Below, in pieces: positions 45,325 through 54,281 of a stretch of 64,000 bases of DNA. The DNA lies in contig NZ_SRUO01000003.1 of assembly GCF_004791025.1 (NCBI RefSeq), forward strand, positions 533,130 through 597,129, in the 5' to 3' direction. Within the stretch, counting starts at the first letter, position 1. Every line of letters begins with the position of its first letter. The stretch is from Mesorhizobium sp. M4B.F.Ca.ET.203.01.1.1 (GTDB taxonomy: Bacteria; Pseudomonadota; Alphaproteobacteria; Rhizobiales; Rhizobiaceae). The position numbers were made by a program, and so were the translations under genes. The notes beneath the pieces were generated by a model. It saw nothing but the letters and a program-made list of their open reading frames with translations. It had not been told where the DNA came from and searched no databases.

Positions 45325-46023
45325 ATGGCCGACAAATCGCAATTCGGGCTGACCGCTGTCGATACCGTTCCGTTGCATGAGAAAGTCTATCTGGAGCTCG
45401 TGCGCGCACTGATGTCGGGCCAGCTGCAGCCCGGCCAGAAGCTGACCTCGCGCAAGCTCGCCAAGGAGCTCGGCACCAGCGACATGCCGGTGCGCAGCGC
45501 CTTCACCCGGCTGCAGGCGCTGCGGGCGCTGAGCCCGATGCCGAACGGCAGCGTCGAGGTGCCGCTGATCTCCGCCGAGCGCTTCCAGCAACTGACCGCC
45601 GTGCGCACGATCCTGGAAGGTACGGCCACCGGGCTCGCCACCAACCGCATCAACGGCAACAACCTGCGCGCCATCCGCCGCCATTGCACCGAGCTCACCC
45701 AAGCCGCCCGCAGCGGTGACATCGACGACTATCTGCGAAAGAACCACGACTTCAAATTCTCGATCTACCGCCACTGCGGCAACGAGCAGATGATCTTCCT
45801 GATCGAGACGGTGTGGATGCAGGTCGGCCCGTTTCTCAGGAACCTGGCGATCGGCTTCGAGGACGGCCTCGCCGGCATTCTCGGCATCGACTATCACGAG
45901 GAAGTCGTCGCGGCGATCGAGGCCGGCGACGGCGAACGGGCCCGCGCGGCCATCGTACGCGACATCGACGAGGGGGCGACACACATCCTCGGCCAGGTGA
46001 AGTTTCCGGAACTGCGCCACTAG
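45325..46023 (+). CDS. FCD-type GntR regulator
   Basis: This 232-residue regulator has a GntR winged helix (TSRKLAKELGTSDMPVRSAFTRL, about residues 41-63) and a helical FCD domain with NHDFKFSIYRHCGN and DYHEEVVAAIEAGD. It lies between the mannonate/SDR pair and a glutamine-synthetase-like gene, so it may act on either. A 17-bp palindrome at 46104-46120 in front of the latter is a candidate operator. Confidence 0.85.
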   Translation: MADKSQFGLTAVDTVPLHEKVYLELVRALMSGQLQPGQKLTSRKLAKELGTSDMPVRSAFTRLQALRALSPMPNGSVEVPLISAERFQQLTAVRTILEGTATGLATNRINGNNLRAIRRHCTELTQAARSGDIDDYLRKNHDFKFSIYRHCGNEQMIFLIETVWMQVGPFLRNLAIGFEDGLAGILGIDYHEEVVAAIEAGDGERARAAIVRDIDEGATHILGQVKFPELRH

Positions 46024-46103
46024 GCAGACCGCAGGGCCATTCGAGCGCGCATCGAAGGCCTCGCCAAATCCCGGCTTGGCTTTCCTGCGTCATCCAGCTA
46101 TGT

Positions 46104-46120
46104 TGCGATCGCAGATCGCA
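46104..46120. promoter_or_regulatory. TGCGATC-N3-GATCGCA palindrome upstream of the second GS-like gene
   Basis: Perfect 7-base arms with a 3-base centre lie 158 bp before the TTG start at 46278 and 80 bp after the GntR stop. The size fits an FCD-type operator. The rest of the 254-bp gap shows no other supported feature. Confidence 0.45.
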
Positions 46121-46277
46121 CAATATGGACCTGAAATGCCCCCCGATATCCAGCTAGTAAATTGAAAAAATGAAGGAAAATTGCCTGGAAGCATCCATGG
46201 CGACCTTCATGAACTCACAAGCTGAAAAATGGATATCGTAGCCGCGATGGCTACAGAAAGAACCAAGGGGTTGGAAA

Positions 46278-47633
46278 TTGAGCGATGCAATTGCGGACGT
46301 TTTGAACTGGCTGGAAAGCAGGGAGGACATCCAGAGCCTGAGGGCCGCGGTATGCGATCTCAACGGCATCATGCGCGGGAAGCGCATTCCCGTCGAGCAG
46401 GCGCGCAAGGCGCTCGAAGGCAAGCTGCGCATGCCCTACTCGCTGATCGGGCTCGACATCTGGGGCGAGGATATCGAAGGCAATGCGCAGGTCTTCTCGA
46501 CCGGCGACGCCGATGGCCTTTGCCAGTGGACCGGGCGCGGCATCCTGCCCGTCAACTGGACGGCGCATCCGACGGCGCTTCTGCCGCTGTGGCTCGCCGA
46601 TGAAAACGGCGCGCCCTATCTCGGCGACCCGCGCCGCGCGCTCGCCCGCATCCTCGACCGCTACGCCGCGCTCGGCCTGACGCCGGTCACCGCGACCGAG
46701 CTCGAATTCTACCTCGTCGACCCGACATCGCAGCGGCCCGTAGGGCCTGTCTCGCCGATCACCGGCCGGCGCCTCGATTCCGATGCCGCGCTCTCGATCG
46801 ACGAGATCGACGATTTCGAGGCCTTCATCCATGACGTCTACGAGGCCTGCCGCATGCAGGGCATCCCCGTCGACACCGCGATCGCCGAGAACGGCGTCGG
46901 CCAGTTCGAGATCAACCTCAACCATGTGCCGGATGCCTTGCGCGCCGCCGACGACGCCGTGCTCTTCAAGCGCACCGTCAAGGGCATCGCCCGCAAGCAC
47001 GGCTTTGCCGCTTGCTTCATGGCCAAGCCTTATGGCGAGCGCGCCGGCAACGGGTTCCACGTCCATTTCAGCGTCATCGATCGCGACGGCCGCAACATTT
47101 TCGACGACGGCAGCGACCAGGGCTCCGACACCATGCGCCACGCGGTGGGCGGCCTGCTCGCGGCGATGGCCGAGAGCACGCTGGTGTTCGCGCCGCATTT
47201 CAATTCCTACCGCCGGCTGCGCCCGCGCTCCTACGCGCCGACCGCGGTGGCGTGGGGCTACGAGAACCGCATGGTGGCGATCCGCATTCCCGGCGGCCCC
47301 GCCGCGGCGCGCCGCATCGAGCACCGCGTGTCCGGCGCCGACGCCAATCCCTACCTGGTGCTGGCCGCTATCCTTGGCGCGGCGCTCGTCGGGATCGAAA
47401 AGGAACTGTCGCCCGGCGAGCCGACCGGCGGCGAGGGACAAGGACTCACGCTGGCGAAGCTGCCGCCGGACTGGGCCTCGGCCATCGCCAGCTTCGAAAG
47501 CGGGCCGCTCGTCGCCGAGATCTTCCCGGCCACGCTGCGCCAGTCCTTCGTCGCCTGCAAGCGCCAGGAATTGAACACCTTCGCGCTCAATGTCAGCGAC
47601 TTCGAGATCGAGACCTATCTGGAGAGCGTCTAG
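46278..47633 (+). CDS. Glutamine-synthetase-family ligase, second copy
   Basis: TTG at 46278 behind AAGGGG yields 451 residues. GS blocks are present: VCDLNGIMRGKRIP, TATELEFYLVDP, ENGVGQFEINLNH, NGFHVHFSV, PRSYAPTAVAWGYENR and GADANPYLVLA. It belongs to the non-ammonia, PuuA-like branch but differs clearly from the copy at 16075-17460. No oxidase or transporter is adjacent, and it appears to be a single-gene unit. An amine other than putrescine is likely. Confidence 0.87.
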   Translation: MSDAIADVLNWLESREDIQSLRAAVCDLNGIMRGKRIPVEQARKALEGKLRMPYSLIGLDIWGEDIEGNAQVFSTGDADGLCQWTGRGILPVNWTAHPTALLPLWLADENGAPYLGDPRRALARILDRYAALGLTPVTATELEFYLVDPTSQRPVGPVSPITGRRLDSDAALSIDEIDDFEAFIHDVYEACRMQGIPVDTAIAENGVGQFEINLNHVPDALRAADDAVLFKRTVKGIARKHGFAACFMAKPYGERAGNGFHVHFSVIDRDGRNIFDDGSDQGSDTMRHAVGGLLAAMAESTLVFAPHFNSYRRLRPRSYAPTAVAWGYENRMVAIRIPGGPAAARRIEHRVSGADANPYLVLAAILGAALVGIEKELSPGEPTGGEGQGLTLAKLPPDWASAIASFESGPLVAEIFPATLRQSFVACKRQELNTFALNVSDFEIETYLESV

Positions 47634-47757
47634 AGCAATTCCAGGAAAAGTGTGAAACGGTTGGGCTCGGCGACTTCGCCGTAGCCTTCCGTCCGGAATT
47701 GCGTCAAAACAAAGAGTTAGAGCAGGCCGCCGTTTCCGTGAAACGGTGAATTGCTCT
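47632..47757. repeat. Rhizobial intergenic repeat with AGAGCAATT ends
   Basis: A 126-bp element with 9-base inverted ends (AGAGCAATT at 47632-47640, AATTGCTCT at 47749-47757) and two internal GTGAAACGG copies. It starts inside the GS-like stop codon and fills the convergent gap before the arabinose-type permease gene. Elements with the words CCAGGAAAAGTG and AAACAAAGAG are frequent in rhizobial genomes. Confidence 0.7.
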
Positions 47758-47764
47758 GGTCAGC

Positions 47765-48754
47765 TCACTCTCCGGTCCGCGCCCGCTGGCGTTCCTGGAC
47801 GATGACCGCCAGGATCAGCAGCGCGCCCTTGGCGAGCAGCTGATAGAAGGTCGGCACGCTGGTCAGGATCATGCCGTTGTTGAGCACGCCGATGATCAGC
47901 ACGCCCAGCATGGCGCCGACGATCGTGCCCTTGCCGCCCTGCAGCGCGCAGCCGCCGAGGATCGCGGCGGTGATCGCTTCCAGCTCCAGCCCCTGGCTGC
48001 CGGAGGCAGGCTGGCCGGACATGGTGCGGCTGGCAAGCACCAGGCCGGCCACTGCCGCCGCGAACCCGCTCATCGCATAGATGGAGATCTGGTAGCGGCG
48101 GATCGGGATCCCGGCCAGCCGCGCCACCGTCGGATTGCCGCCGAGCGCGTAGATGTTGCGGCCGACGACCGTCTCGCGGGTGAAGACGATGAACGCCGCC
48201 ATCGCCGCGATCAGCAGCCAGATGGCGAAGGGCAGGCCGAAGAGCGTGCCGATGCCCAGCGCCCGCAGACTGTCGCCGGTGATCGGGATCGAGTTGCCGT
48301 TGTTCATCAGATAGGCGAGGCCGCGGAAGGCCGACATCGTTCCGAGCGTGGCGATCACCGCGTTGACCGGGCCGTAGACGATGATCAACCCGTTGATCGC
48401 GCCCGCCAGCAGGCCGGCAAGTAGGCCGGCCAGAATGCTGATCGGTATGGAACCGGTTTCCTGCGCGGCGACGGCAAGCACCATGGTGCTCAGGCCGACG
48501 ATCGATCCGACCGATATGTCGAGCCCGCCGGAGACGATGACGACGGTCTGCGCCATGGCGAGGATGCCGAGGAGGGTGACCGCAAGGCCGATGTTGATCA
48601 GGTTGCGCGGGGTGAAGAAGACGTCCGGCCTCAGCGCGCCAAAAATCGCCAGCAGCACCACCAGCGCGATCAGCAGGCTGATGTTCTGCGCGCCGATGCG
48701 GCCAAGCAGGGTTGCCGGCGCGCGCTCGCGGCCGGTCGTCGCGGTATCGGTCAC
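47765..48754 (-). CDS. Sugar ABC transporter permease (RbsC/AraH-like)
   Basis: GTG at 48754 behind GGAGG gives 329 residues with about eight to ten membrane helices. CUT2 family marks are GGLDISVGSIVGLSTM, NAVIATLGTMSAFRG, GRNIYALGGNPTVARLAGI and AITAAILGGCALQGGKGT. It is the last gene of the minus-strand importer operon, overlapping the ATPase stop by four bases. Confidence 0.92.
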   Translation of the reverse strand: MTDTATTGRERAPATLLGRIGAQNISLLIALVVLLAIFGALRPDVFFTPRNLINIGLAVTLLGILAMAQTVVIVSGGLDISVGSIVGLSTMVLAVAAQETGSIPISILAGLLAGLLAGAINGLIIVYGPVNAVIATLGTMSAFRGLAYLMNNGNSIPITGDSLRALGIGTLFGLPFAIWLLIAAMAAFIVFTRETVVGRNIYALGGNPTVARLAGIPIRRYQISIYAMSGFAAAVAGLVLASRTMSGQPASGSQGLELEAITAAILGGCALQGGKGTIVGAMLGVLIIGVLNNGMILTSVPTFYQLLAKGALLILAVIVQERQRARTGE

Positions 48755-50271
48755 GATACCCTCCTTTCGATTGTCTCTTTCCCCGAGCGCATGGCCAGCG
48801 CCAGCACCGCTTCCTCGCTCGCCACCTGCCAAGGCAGCTCGCCGCTGATGCGTCCGCCCTGCATGACCAGCACGCGGTCGGCGAGGCCGAGCAGCTCCGG
48901 CATTTCGGAGGAGATGAGCAGGATGGCGAGACCCCGGTCGGCCAGGCTTTCGATCAGCCTGTATATCTCCGCCTTGGCGCCGACATCGATGCCGCGCGTC
49001 GGCTCGTCGAGGATGAGCACCGCCGGCCCGCGCGCCTGCCAGCGGGCGAACACGACCTTCTGCTGGTTGCCGCCGGAAAGTTTTCCCACTGCCTGTTCGA
49101 TCGACGGCGTCTTGACCCTGAGCTCGGCGACGTGATGGGCGACCAGCGCGCGCTCGCGGCGGCGGCTGAAGAAGCCGTAGCGCGACACCTTGTCGGGCAC
49201 CACGAGGCTGACATTGTCGCGCACCGCCTGCATCAGAAGCAGCGCTTCCTGCTTCCGGTCTTCCGGCACCAGCCCGATACCGGTGGCCACGGCATCCGAA
49301 GGCTCGCGCGGCCGGTAGGGCTTGCCGCCGGCCGCCATTTGCCCCGACAGCAGCGGGTCGAGGCCGACGATGGCGCGCGCGACCTCCGTGCGCCCGGCGC
49401 CGACCAGCCCGCCCAGCCCGACGATCTCGCCCGCCCTCACCTCGAAGCTGATCCCCTGGACACGCCGTGTCGTGACATCCTCGAGCGCCAGCCGCACCGG
49501 TCCGAGCGTGCGCTCCTTGCGGTTGAACAGGTCGCTCACCGGCCTGCCCACCATCAGCCGCACCATGCGCTGCTCGTCGAGCGCTGCAATCGGCTCGTCA
49601 GCGACGCGGCTGCCGTCGCGCATCACCACGCAACGGTCGGCAAGCTCGATGATCTCGCGCAACCGGTGCGAGATGTAGATCACCGCGACGCCATCGGCCT
49701 TCAGCCGCCGGATGACCCGGAACAGCCGCTGCGCCTCATCCTCCGTGAGCGACGAGGTCGGCTCGTCGAAGGCGAGCAGCCGCGCCCCTGGGCGCAGCGC
49801 GCGCATGATCTCGATCAGCTGCCTGAGCGCCGGGCTCAGGCCATGGCAGCGTTGCCCGGGTGACAGCACGTCGACCACGCCGAAGGTGTTGAGCAGCTCG
49901 AGGCTGCGCCGCTCCAGATCCGCGCGGTCGAGAAAAATCCCGCCCCGCGCCTTGATGTCGCCGATGAATATGTTTTCCGCCACCGTCAGCTCCGGGATGA
50001 TCTCCGGCTCCTGGTGGATGACCCGGATGCCCGAGCCGTGTGCTGCGCGTGGCGAGTTGAGCTGGACCGGCTGACCATCGACCAGAACGCGACCGCTGTC
50101 CGGGCGATGCTCGCCCTCCAGCACGCGCATCAGCGTGGACTTGCCGGCGCCGTTCTCGCCGATCAAAGCGGTGATCTCGCCGGCATGGAAGGCAACGGAG
50201 ACGTCGCGCAGCGCCTGCACCGCGCCGAAGCGCTTGCTGACGCCCTCGACGGAAACGACGGGCACGGTCAT
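48751..50271 (-). CDS. Sugar ABC transporter ATPase with two ATPase domains (RbsA/AraG-like)
   Basis: This 506-residue double ATPase has Walker [10 protein letters not shown] in the first half with Q-loop VIHQEPEIIPEL and Walker B LLAFDEPTSSLTE. The second half has the degenerate GGLVGAGRTE, signature LSGGNQQK and VLILDEPTRGIDVGAK. This is the standard CUT2 plan. It follows the binding-protein gene after a gap occupied by a 10-base-arm hairpin. Confidence 0.92.
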   Translation of the reverse strand: MTVPVVSVEGVSKRFGAVQALRDVSVAFHAGEITALIGENGAGKSTLMRVLEGEHRPDSGRVLVDGQPVQLNSPRAAHGSGIRVIHQEPEIIPELTVAENIFIGDIKARGGIFLDRADLERRSLELLNTFGVVDVLSPGQRCHGLSPALRQLIEIMRALRPGARLLAFDEPTSSLTEDEAQRLFRVIRRLKADGVAVIYISHRLREIIELADRCVVMRDGSRVADEPIAALDEQRMVRLMVGRPVSDLFNRKERTLGPVRLALEDVTTRRVQGISFEVRAGEIVGLGGLVGAGRTEVARAIVGLDPLLSGQMAAGGKPYRPREPSDAVATGIGLVPEDRKQEALLLMQAVRDNVSLVVPDKVSRYGFFSRRRERALVAHHVAELRVKTPSIEQAVGKLSGGNQQKVVFARWQARGPAVLILDEPTRGIDVGAKAEIYRLIESLADRGLAILLISSEMPELLGLADRVLVMQGGRISGELPWQVASEEAVLALAMRSGKETIERRVS

Positions 50272-50272
50272 C

Positions 50273-50302
50273 GGCGCGCGGCTCCTTGTGAGGCCGCGCG
50301 CC
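50273..50302 (-). other. Intercistronic stem-loop between binding-protein and ATPase genes
   Basis: Arms GGCGCGCGGC (50273-50282) and GCCGCGCGCC (50293-50302) pair perfectly around a 10-base loop in the 61-bp gap. Confidence 0.7.
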
Positions 50303-50332
50303 CCGAGGCCGACAATGAGGCCAAAAGGAAGC

Positions 50333-51325
50333 CTAGGACTTGCAACCGAGCGTGTCCTTGAACTTGGCGAAGTTCTCGCCGCTGATCAGCGTCGCGTCCT
50401 GGAAATAGTCCTTCTGCATTTCCTTGCCAGTGGCTTGGTCGTAGAGCGCCTGGATCGCCGCGGCGCCATGCTTGGCGCTGTCCAGCCACATCGTGCCGCG
50501 GAAGCCGGTGGGCTTGCCGGAGCCAAAGGCCTCGCAGGAGCGCGAGCCGTCGATGCCGATGCCGATGACGTTCTCCGGCTTCATGCCGGCGTTCTCGGTG
50601 GCGCGCACGCCGCCGAGCACGCCGTCATCGTTGCAGGAGTAGAATATCCACTTCTCGGCGTCGGGATTGGCCGTCAGCGTCGTCGACACCACATCGATCG
50701 AATTGACCATGGTGTTGTCGTAGGGGATCGACAGGATGCGCGACTTGATCTCCGGGATCGCCGCGACGAGCGCTTCCTCGGCGCCCTTGTTGCGGCGCAT
50801 GCAGGTATCGGCCTTCTGGTCCTCGATCGAGCCGACGCGCACCTTGGAAAGGTCCTTGTCCCAGCCCTCGGCCTTGACGATGCGGGCGATCTCACCGCCG
50901 ACCTGCTTGCCGATGTTGAGCGCGTTCATGCCGACATAGGCGACCGGGCTGCCGTCGGCGAAGGCGATGTCGTCGTCCACCGCGATCAGGCCGATCTTGG
51001 CGGCCTTGGCCTTGTCGGCGACGACCGGGCCGAGCGAGCGGTCGGGCACCACCACGGCAATGCCTTTCACACCGTCGCCGACATAGGTGTCGAAGGTGGT
51101 GACGGCGAGGTTTGCGTCGAACTGGACATCCTGCACCAGGAGATCGACGCCGAGCTCTTTGGCCTTGTCCTTGGCGCCCTGCACCTCGCGGACGAACCAC
51201 GGGTGATCGCCCATCTTGTTGATGTAGCCGAATTTCATCTTGTCCTGCGCGCCCGCGCCGTGGACCGTCAGAGCGACGGCTGCGGTCGCGGCCACCGCAA
51301 GGCATGCCTTGATCATTGGTTTCAT
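50333..51325 (-). CDS. Sugar ABC transporter binding protein (AraF-like)
   Basis: This 330-residue periplasmic receptor has a Sec signal (IKACLAVAATAAVALTVHGAGA, cleavage before QDKMK). The mature start FGYINKMGDHPWFVREVQGA, VVVPDRSLG, IAVDDDIAFADG and the stretch NDDGVLGGVRATENAG with VIGIGIDG resemble the E. coli L-arabinose receptor AraF more than RbsB. The likely ligand is L-arabinose, D-galactose or another aldose. ATG at 51325 has GGAGG upstream. It leads the importer operon and follows the SDR gene by 82 bp. Confidence 0.9.
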   Translation of the reverse strand: MKPMIKACLAVAATAAVALTVHGAGAQDKMKFGYINKMGDHPWFVREVQGAKDKAKELGVDLLVQDVQFDANLAVTTFDTYVGDGVKGIAVVVPDRSLGPVVADKAKAAKIGLIAVDDDIAFADGSPVAYVGMNALNIGKQVGGEIARIVKAEGWDKDLSKVRVGSIEDQKADTCMRRNKGAEEALVAAIPEIKSRILSIPYDNTMVNSIDVVSTTLTANPDAEKWIFYSCNDDGVLGGVRATENAGMKPENVIGIGIDGSRSCEAFGSGKPTGFRGTMWLDSAKHGAAAIQALYDQATGKEMQKDYFQDATLISGENFAKFKDTLGCKS

Positions 51326-51407
51326 GGTTTCCTCCCTCTGGATCCCGGCCGGCGGGATCCCATTTTGCTTGAAGACGTTCCCGGCGACCGGCCGCCGGCG
51401 CGAAACC

Positions 51408-52184
51408 TCATTCGTGGTAGAGAACCGAGCGACCGCCATCGATGACGATGCAGGCCGCGTTGATGAACGGCGCCTCGTCGGAGCCGAGGAAGACGGCGGT
51501 CATGGCCACCTCCTCCGGCCGGCCGATGCGGCGCGGCGGATGCAAATCGTAGGTGCGCTGGCGCTCGGCCTGCGGGTCTGGGAACGTGTTCCAGTAGTCG
51601 ACCGCGATCTGCGTCTCGATGTAGCCCGGTGCAATCGCGTTCACGCGGATGCCTTCGGCCGCGTATTGGATGCCGAGCGACCGCACCAGGCCGAGCAGCC
51701 CGTGCTTGGCGACCGGATAGGGAAAGGTCGACGGGATGATCGCGAAGGAATGACAGGAAGCGATCGCGACGATCGAACCCTGTTTCTGGTCGCGCATCGC
51801 CGGCAGCACCGCGCGCGCCGAATACCAGACGCCGTCGAGATCGACGGCAAAGCAGCGCCGCCATTCCACTTCGGTGGTTTCCAGCGGCTCGTGGAACACG
51901 TTGATGCCGGCATTGGCGACCAGCACGTCGATGCGGCCGAAGGCGTCGAGAACCTGCTTGGCCATCGCTTCGCAGGAGCCGGCGTCCGCGACATCGGTTT
52001 CAACGAACAGCGCCTTCACGCCGTTGTCGGCAAGCGACGCTGCGACGCTCTTTCCGGTCGCCGCGTCCTTTTCCGCGACGACGATCACCGCCCCCTCGGC
52101 GGCCATGGCGCGCGCCGTCGCCTCGCCGATGCCACGCCCGGCGCCGGTGATGATCACCACCTTGTCTTTGAGACGCCCGGCCAT
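51408..52184 (-). CDS. Short-chain dehydrogenase/reductase (probable aldose dehydrogenase)
   Basis: This 258-residue SDR has TGAGRGIGEATA, NAGINVF, catalytic Ser in AIASCHSF and YPVAKHG as the YxxxK motif. ATG at 52184 is used; a GTG six bases earlier overlaps the upstream stop. Lying between a DgoD-like dehydratase and a sugar importer, it is a good candidate for oxidising the imported aldose to its lactone. Confidence 0.87.
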   Translation of the reverse strand: MAGRLKDKVVIITGAGRGIGEATARAMAAEGAVIVVAEKDAATGKSVAASLADNGVKALFVETDVADAGSCEAMAKQVLDAFGRIDVLVANAGINVFHEPLETTEVEWRRCFAVDLDGVWYSARAVLPAMRDQKQGSIVAIASCHSFAIIPSTFPYPVAKHGLLGLVRSLGIQYAAEGIRVNAIAPGYIETQIAVDYWNTFPDPQAERQRTYDLHPPRRIGRPEEVAMTAVFLGSDEAPFINAACIVIDGGRSVLYHE

Positions 52185-52186
52185 GG

Positions 52187-53359
52187 TCACCAGTCCACGA
52201 TGGTGCCGTCGGAGAGCACGGCATTGGTGGTGTGCATCACCTCAGGCTTGTAGGGATGCCGGGCAGCGACCGCCTCGTCGACTTCGATGCCGAGCCCCGG
52301 CGCTTCCGGGACCTGCCAGCAGCCATCGACCATGCGGATCGGCCCTTTCACCACCTCGAAATACCAGGGCACCGCGCCGACCATCTCTTCCTGGATCAGA
52401 TGGTTGGGGGTGGAGACGGCAAAATGCAGCGCCGCCGCACCGGCGATCGGGCCGAGCGGATTGTGCGGCGCCACGCCGACCGACACCGCCTCGGCCATCG
52501 CCGCGATCTTCTTCGCCTCGAGCAGGCCGCCGCAATGGCAGATGTCTGGCTGCACGATGTCGACCGCCCTTGCCCGGAACAGATCGTCGAATTCGGCACG
52601 GTCGATGAGCCGCTCGCCGGTGGCGATCGGCACGCGCGACTTGGCGGCGAGCTGCGTCAGTGCGCCGGTCTCGCCGGGCGGCAGCGGCTCCTCGATGAAC
52701 ATCGGCCGGTAGGGCGCAAGCACGTCGATATACGCGAGCGCGGTCGAGGTCGAGGCGGGGCGGCCGTGGAAATCGACCATGATCTCGACCTCGGGACCGA
52801 CCGTCTTACGCAGCGCCTCCATCAGCCGGCCGACCTTTTCGACCTCGGTGAGCGGCGCGTGGTAGTGGCTGTAGGGGATGAAGACGGCCTTCAGCGCGCG
52901 ATAGCCCTTGGCCACCACTTCGGAGGCGCGCTTCACCAGCGGCTCGGCGTCGAGCGTCTCGTACACGGCGCGCATGTCGCCGAGGCCGAGATGGGTGTAG
53001 ACCTTGACCCGGTCGCGCACCTTGCCGCCGAGCAGCCGCCAGACCGGCTGGCCAAGCCACTTGCCGAAAATATCCCACAGCGCCAGCTCGATGCCGGAGA
53101 CGGCCGACATGCCGATCACGCCGAGCCGCCAGAACGAATGCTTCTTGAGGATGCGCACCGCCTGCTCGATGTCGCGCGGATCGCGCCCGATCAGAAGCGG
53201 CGCCAGGTCGTTGACGGCGCCGACCACGGCCTGGGTCTTCCACTCCAGCGTCGCCTCGCCCCAGCCGTAGAGGCCGGGCTGGTCGGTCTCGATGCGCACG
53301 AACACCCAGTTGCGCATGTCCGCGTTCACGACGCGCGTGGTGATCGCCACGATTCTCAA
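52187..53359 (-). CDS. Enolase-superfamily sugar-acid dehydratase (DgoD-like)
   Basis: This 390-residue mandelate-racemase-type enzyme starts at TTG behind GGAGGAG. Metal ligands are seen in MVDFHGRP (Asp), FIEEPLP (Glu) and IATGERL (Glu), and the general-base His in VAPHNPLGP. The arrangement, including Asp-x-His in DFHGR, matches galactonate dehydratase relatives. It would turn an aldonate into a 2-keto-3-deoxy acid. A partner KDG-type aldolase is not in the window. Confidence 0.87.
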   Translation of the reverse strand: MRIVAITTRVVNADMRNWVFVRIETDQPGLYGWGEATLEWKTQAVVGAVNDLAPLLIGRDPRDIEQAVRILKKHSFWRLGVIGMSAVSGIELALWDIFGKWLGQPVWRLLGGKVRDRVKVYTHLGLGDMRAVYETLDAEPLVKRASEVVAKGYRALKAVFIPYSHYHAPLTEVEKVGRLMEALRKTVGPEVEIMVDFHGRPASTSTALAYIDVLAPYRPMFIEEPLPPGETGALTQLAAKSRVPIATGERLIDRAEFDDLFRARAVDIVQPDICHCGGLLEAKKIAAMAEAVSVGVAPHNPLGPIAGAAALHFAVSTPNHLIQEEMVGAVPWYFEVVKGPIRMVDGCWQVPEAPGLGIEVDEAVAARHPYKPEVMHTTNAVLSDGTIVDW

Positions 53360-53382
53360 GCGCTACTCCTCCCAGGCGACAC

Positions 53383-53418
53383 TTAGATCATATGAAATTG
53401 AGTTATCATATGATCTAA
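53383..53418. promoter_or_regulatory. Long perfect dyad, probable FadR-type operator
   Basis: Thirteen-base arms TTAGATCATATGA (53383-53395) and its complement (53406-53418) are separated by 10 bases. Each arm contains the small palindrome TCATATGA. The site is 24 bp upstream of the DgoD-like gene and just behind the FadR-type gene stop. Confidence 0.65.
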
Positions 53419-53439
53419 AATGGCGTCAAGGCGGAAATC

Positions 53440-54183
53440 TTAGCCCTTGGCGTGAAGATCGTCGGCGGCGATGTCGAGCAGTCGGTTCATGGCGGCGCGG
53501 GCGCCGGCCGTGTCGCGGATGCGGATCGCTTCCAGCACCGCGACATGCGCCGAGAGCGCGCGCGACTGCGCTTCCATCAGCGGATTGGTGACGAGGAAGG
53601 TGGCGCGCAAGGCGGCCTCCAGCATGCCGACCAGCCCCTTCAGCACAACATTGTGGCTGGCGGCGATCACGCCCTTGTGGAAGGCCAGGTCCGCTTGGCA
53701 TACTGCATTGAGATCATTCGGGATGTTGTCGCGCATGCCGACCACGGCGCGCTCGATTTCGGCGAGGTCGGCCGCCGTGGCGCGCCTGGCCGCGAGCTCC
53801 GCCGCGGCGGGCTCGAAGATCCTGCGCGCCTCGAGCAGGCCGGAAACCAGTTCTTCGTCGTCCTGGATGGACGGGTGCCAGCCGAGCACGACCGGATCGA
53901 GCAGCCGCCAATTGTCGCGCGCCAGCACACGTACGCCGGCGCGGCGCCTCGCTTCGACAAGGCCCTTCGCCGACAGGACCTTGACCGCCTCCCGGACCGA
54001 AGTGCGGCTGACGCCCAGCATGGCGCACAGTTCCTCTTCGCGCGGCAGGGCGTCTCCCGGCGCGTATTCTCCGCCCAGGATGCGGCTGCCGAGCACGCTG
54101 ACCACGGCGTTGTGCACGCTGGCGCCGGTCTGGTCGACCGATGGCATCCAGCCGAGTGCATCTGAAGGAGCTATGGTTTCCAC
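53440..54183 (-). CDS. FadR-type GntR regulator (DgoR/LgoR-like)
   Basis: GTG at 54183 behind AGAGGA yields 247 residues with a GntR winged helix (REEELCAMLGVSRTSVREAVKVLSAKGLV split over helices, about 47-78). The linker word NWRLLDPVVLGWH is typical of regulators of aldonate use, and an FCD domain follows (FHKGVIAASHNVVL). It is placed between the dehydratase operon and the mutarotase, with matching sites on both sides. It probably represses both until the sugar acid accumulates. Confidence 0.88.
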   Translation of the reverse strand: METIAPSDALGWMPSVDQTGASVHNAVVSVLGSRILGGEYAPGDALPREEELCAMLGVSRTSVREAVKVLSAKGLVEARRRAGVRVLARDNWRLLDPVVLGWHPSIQDDEELVSGLLEARRIFEPAAAELAARRATAADLAEIERAVVGMRDNIPNDLNAVCQADLAFHKGVIAASHNVVLKGLVGMLEAALRATFLVTNPLMEAQSRALSAHVAVLEAIRIRDTAGARAAMNRLLDIAADDLHAKG

Positions 54184-54255
54184 GCAGATCCTCTCCCGAT
54201 AGAGCGCCGTTGCAAGCTGTTGTATGAGAGGCTAGGTCTTATGTAAATCTTTCAT

Positions 54256-54267
54256 TCATACGATCTA
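54256..54267. promoter_or_regulatory. Half-site matching the 53.4-kb dyad
   Basis: TCATACGATCTA differs at one base from the arm TCATATGATCTA of the dyad at 53383-53418. It lies between the divergent FadR-type and mutarotase starts, consistent with autoregulation and shared control. Confidence 0.5.
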
Positions 54268-54281
54268 TAACGGGCTCCACA

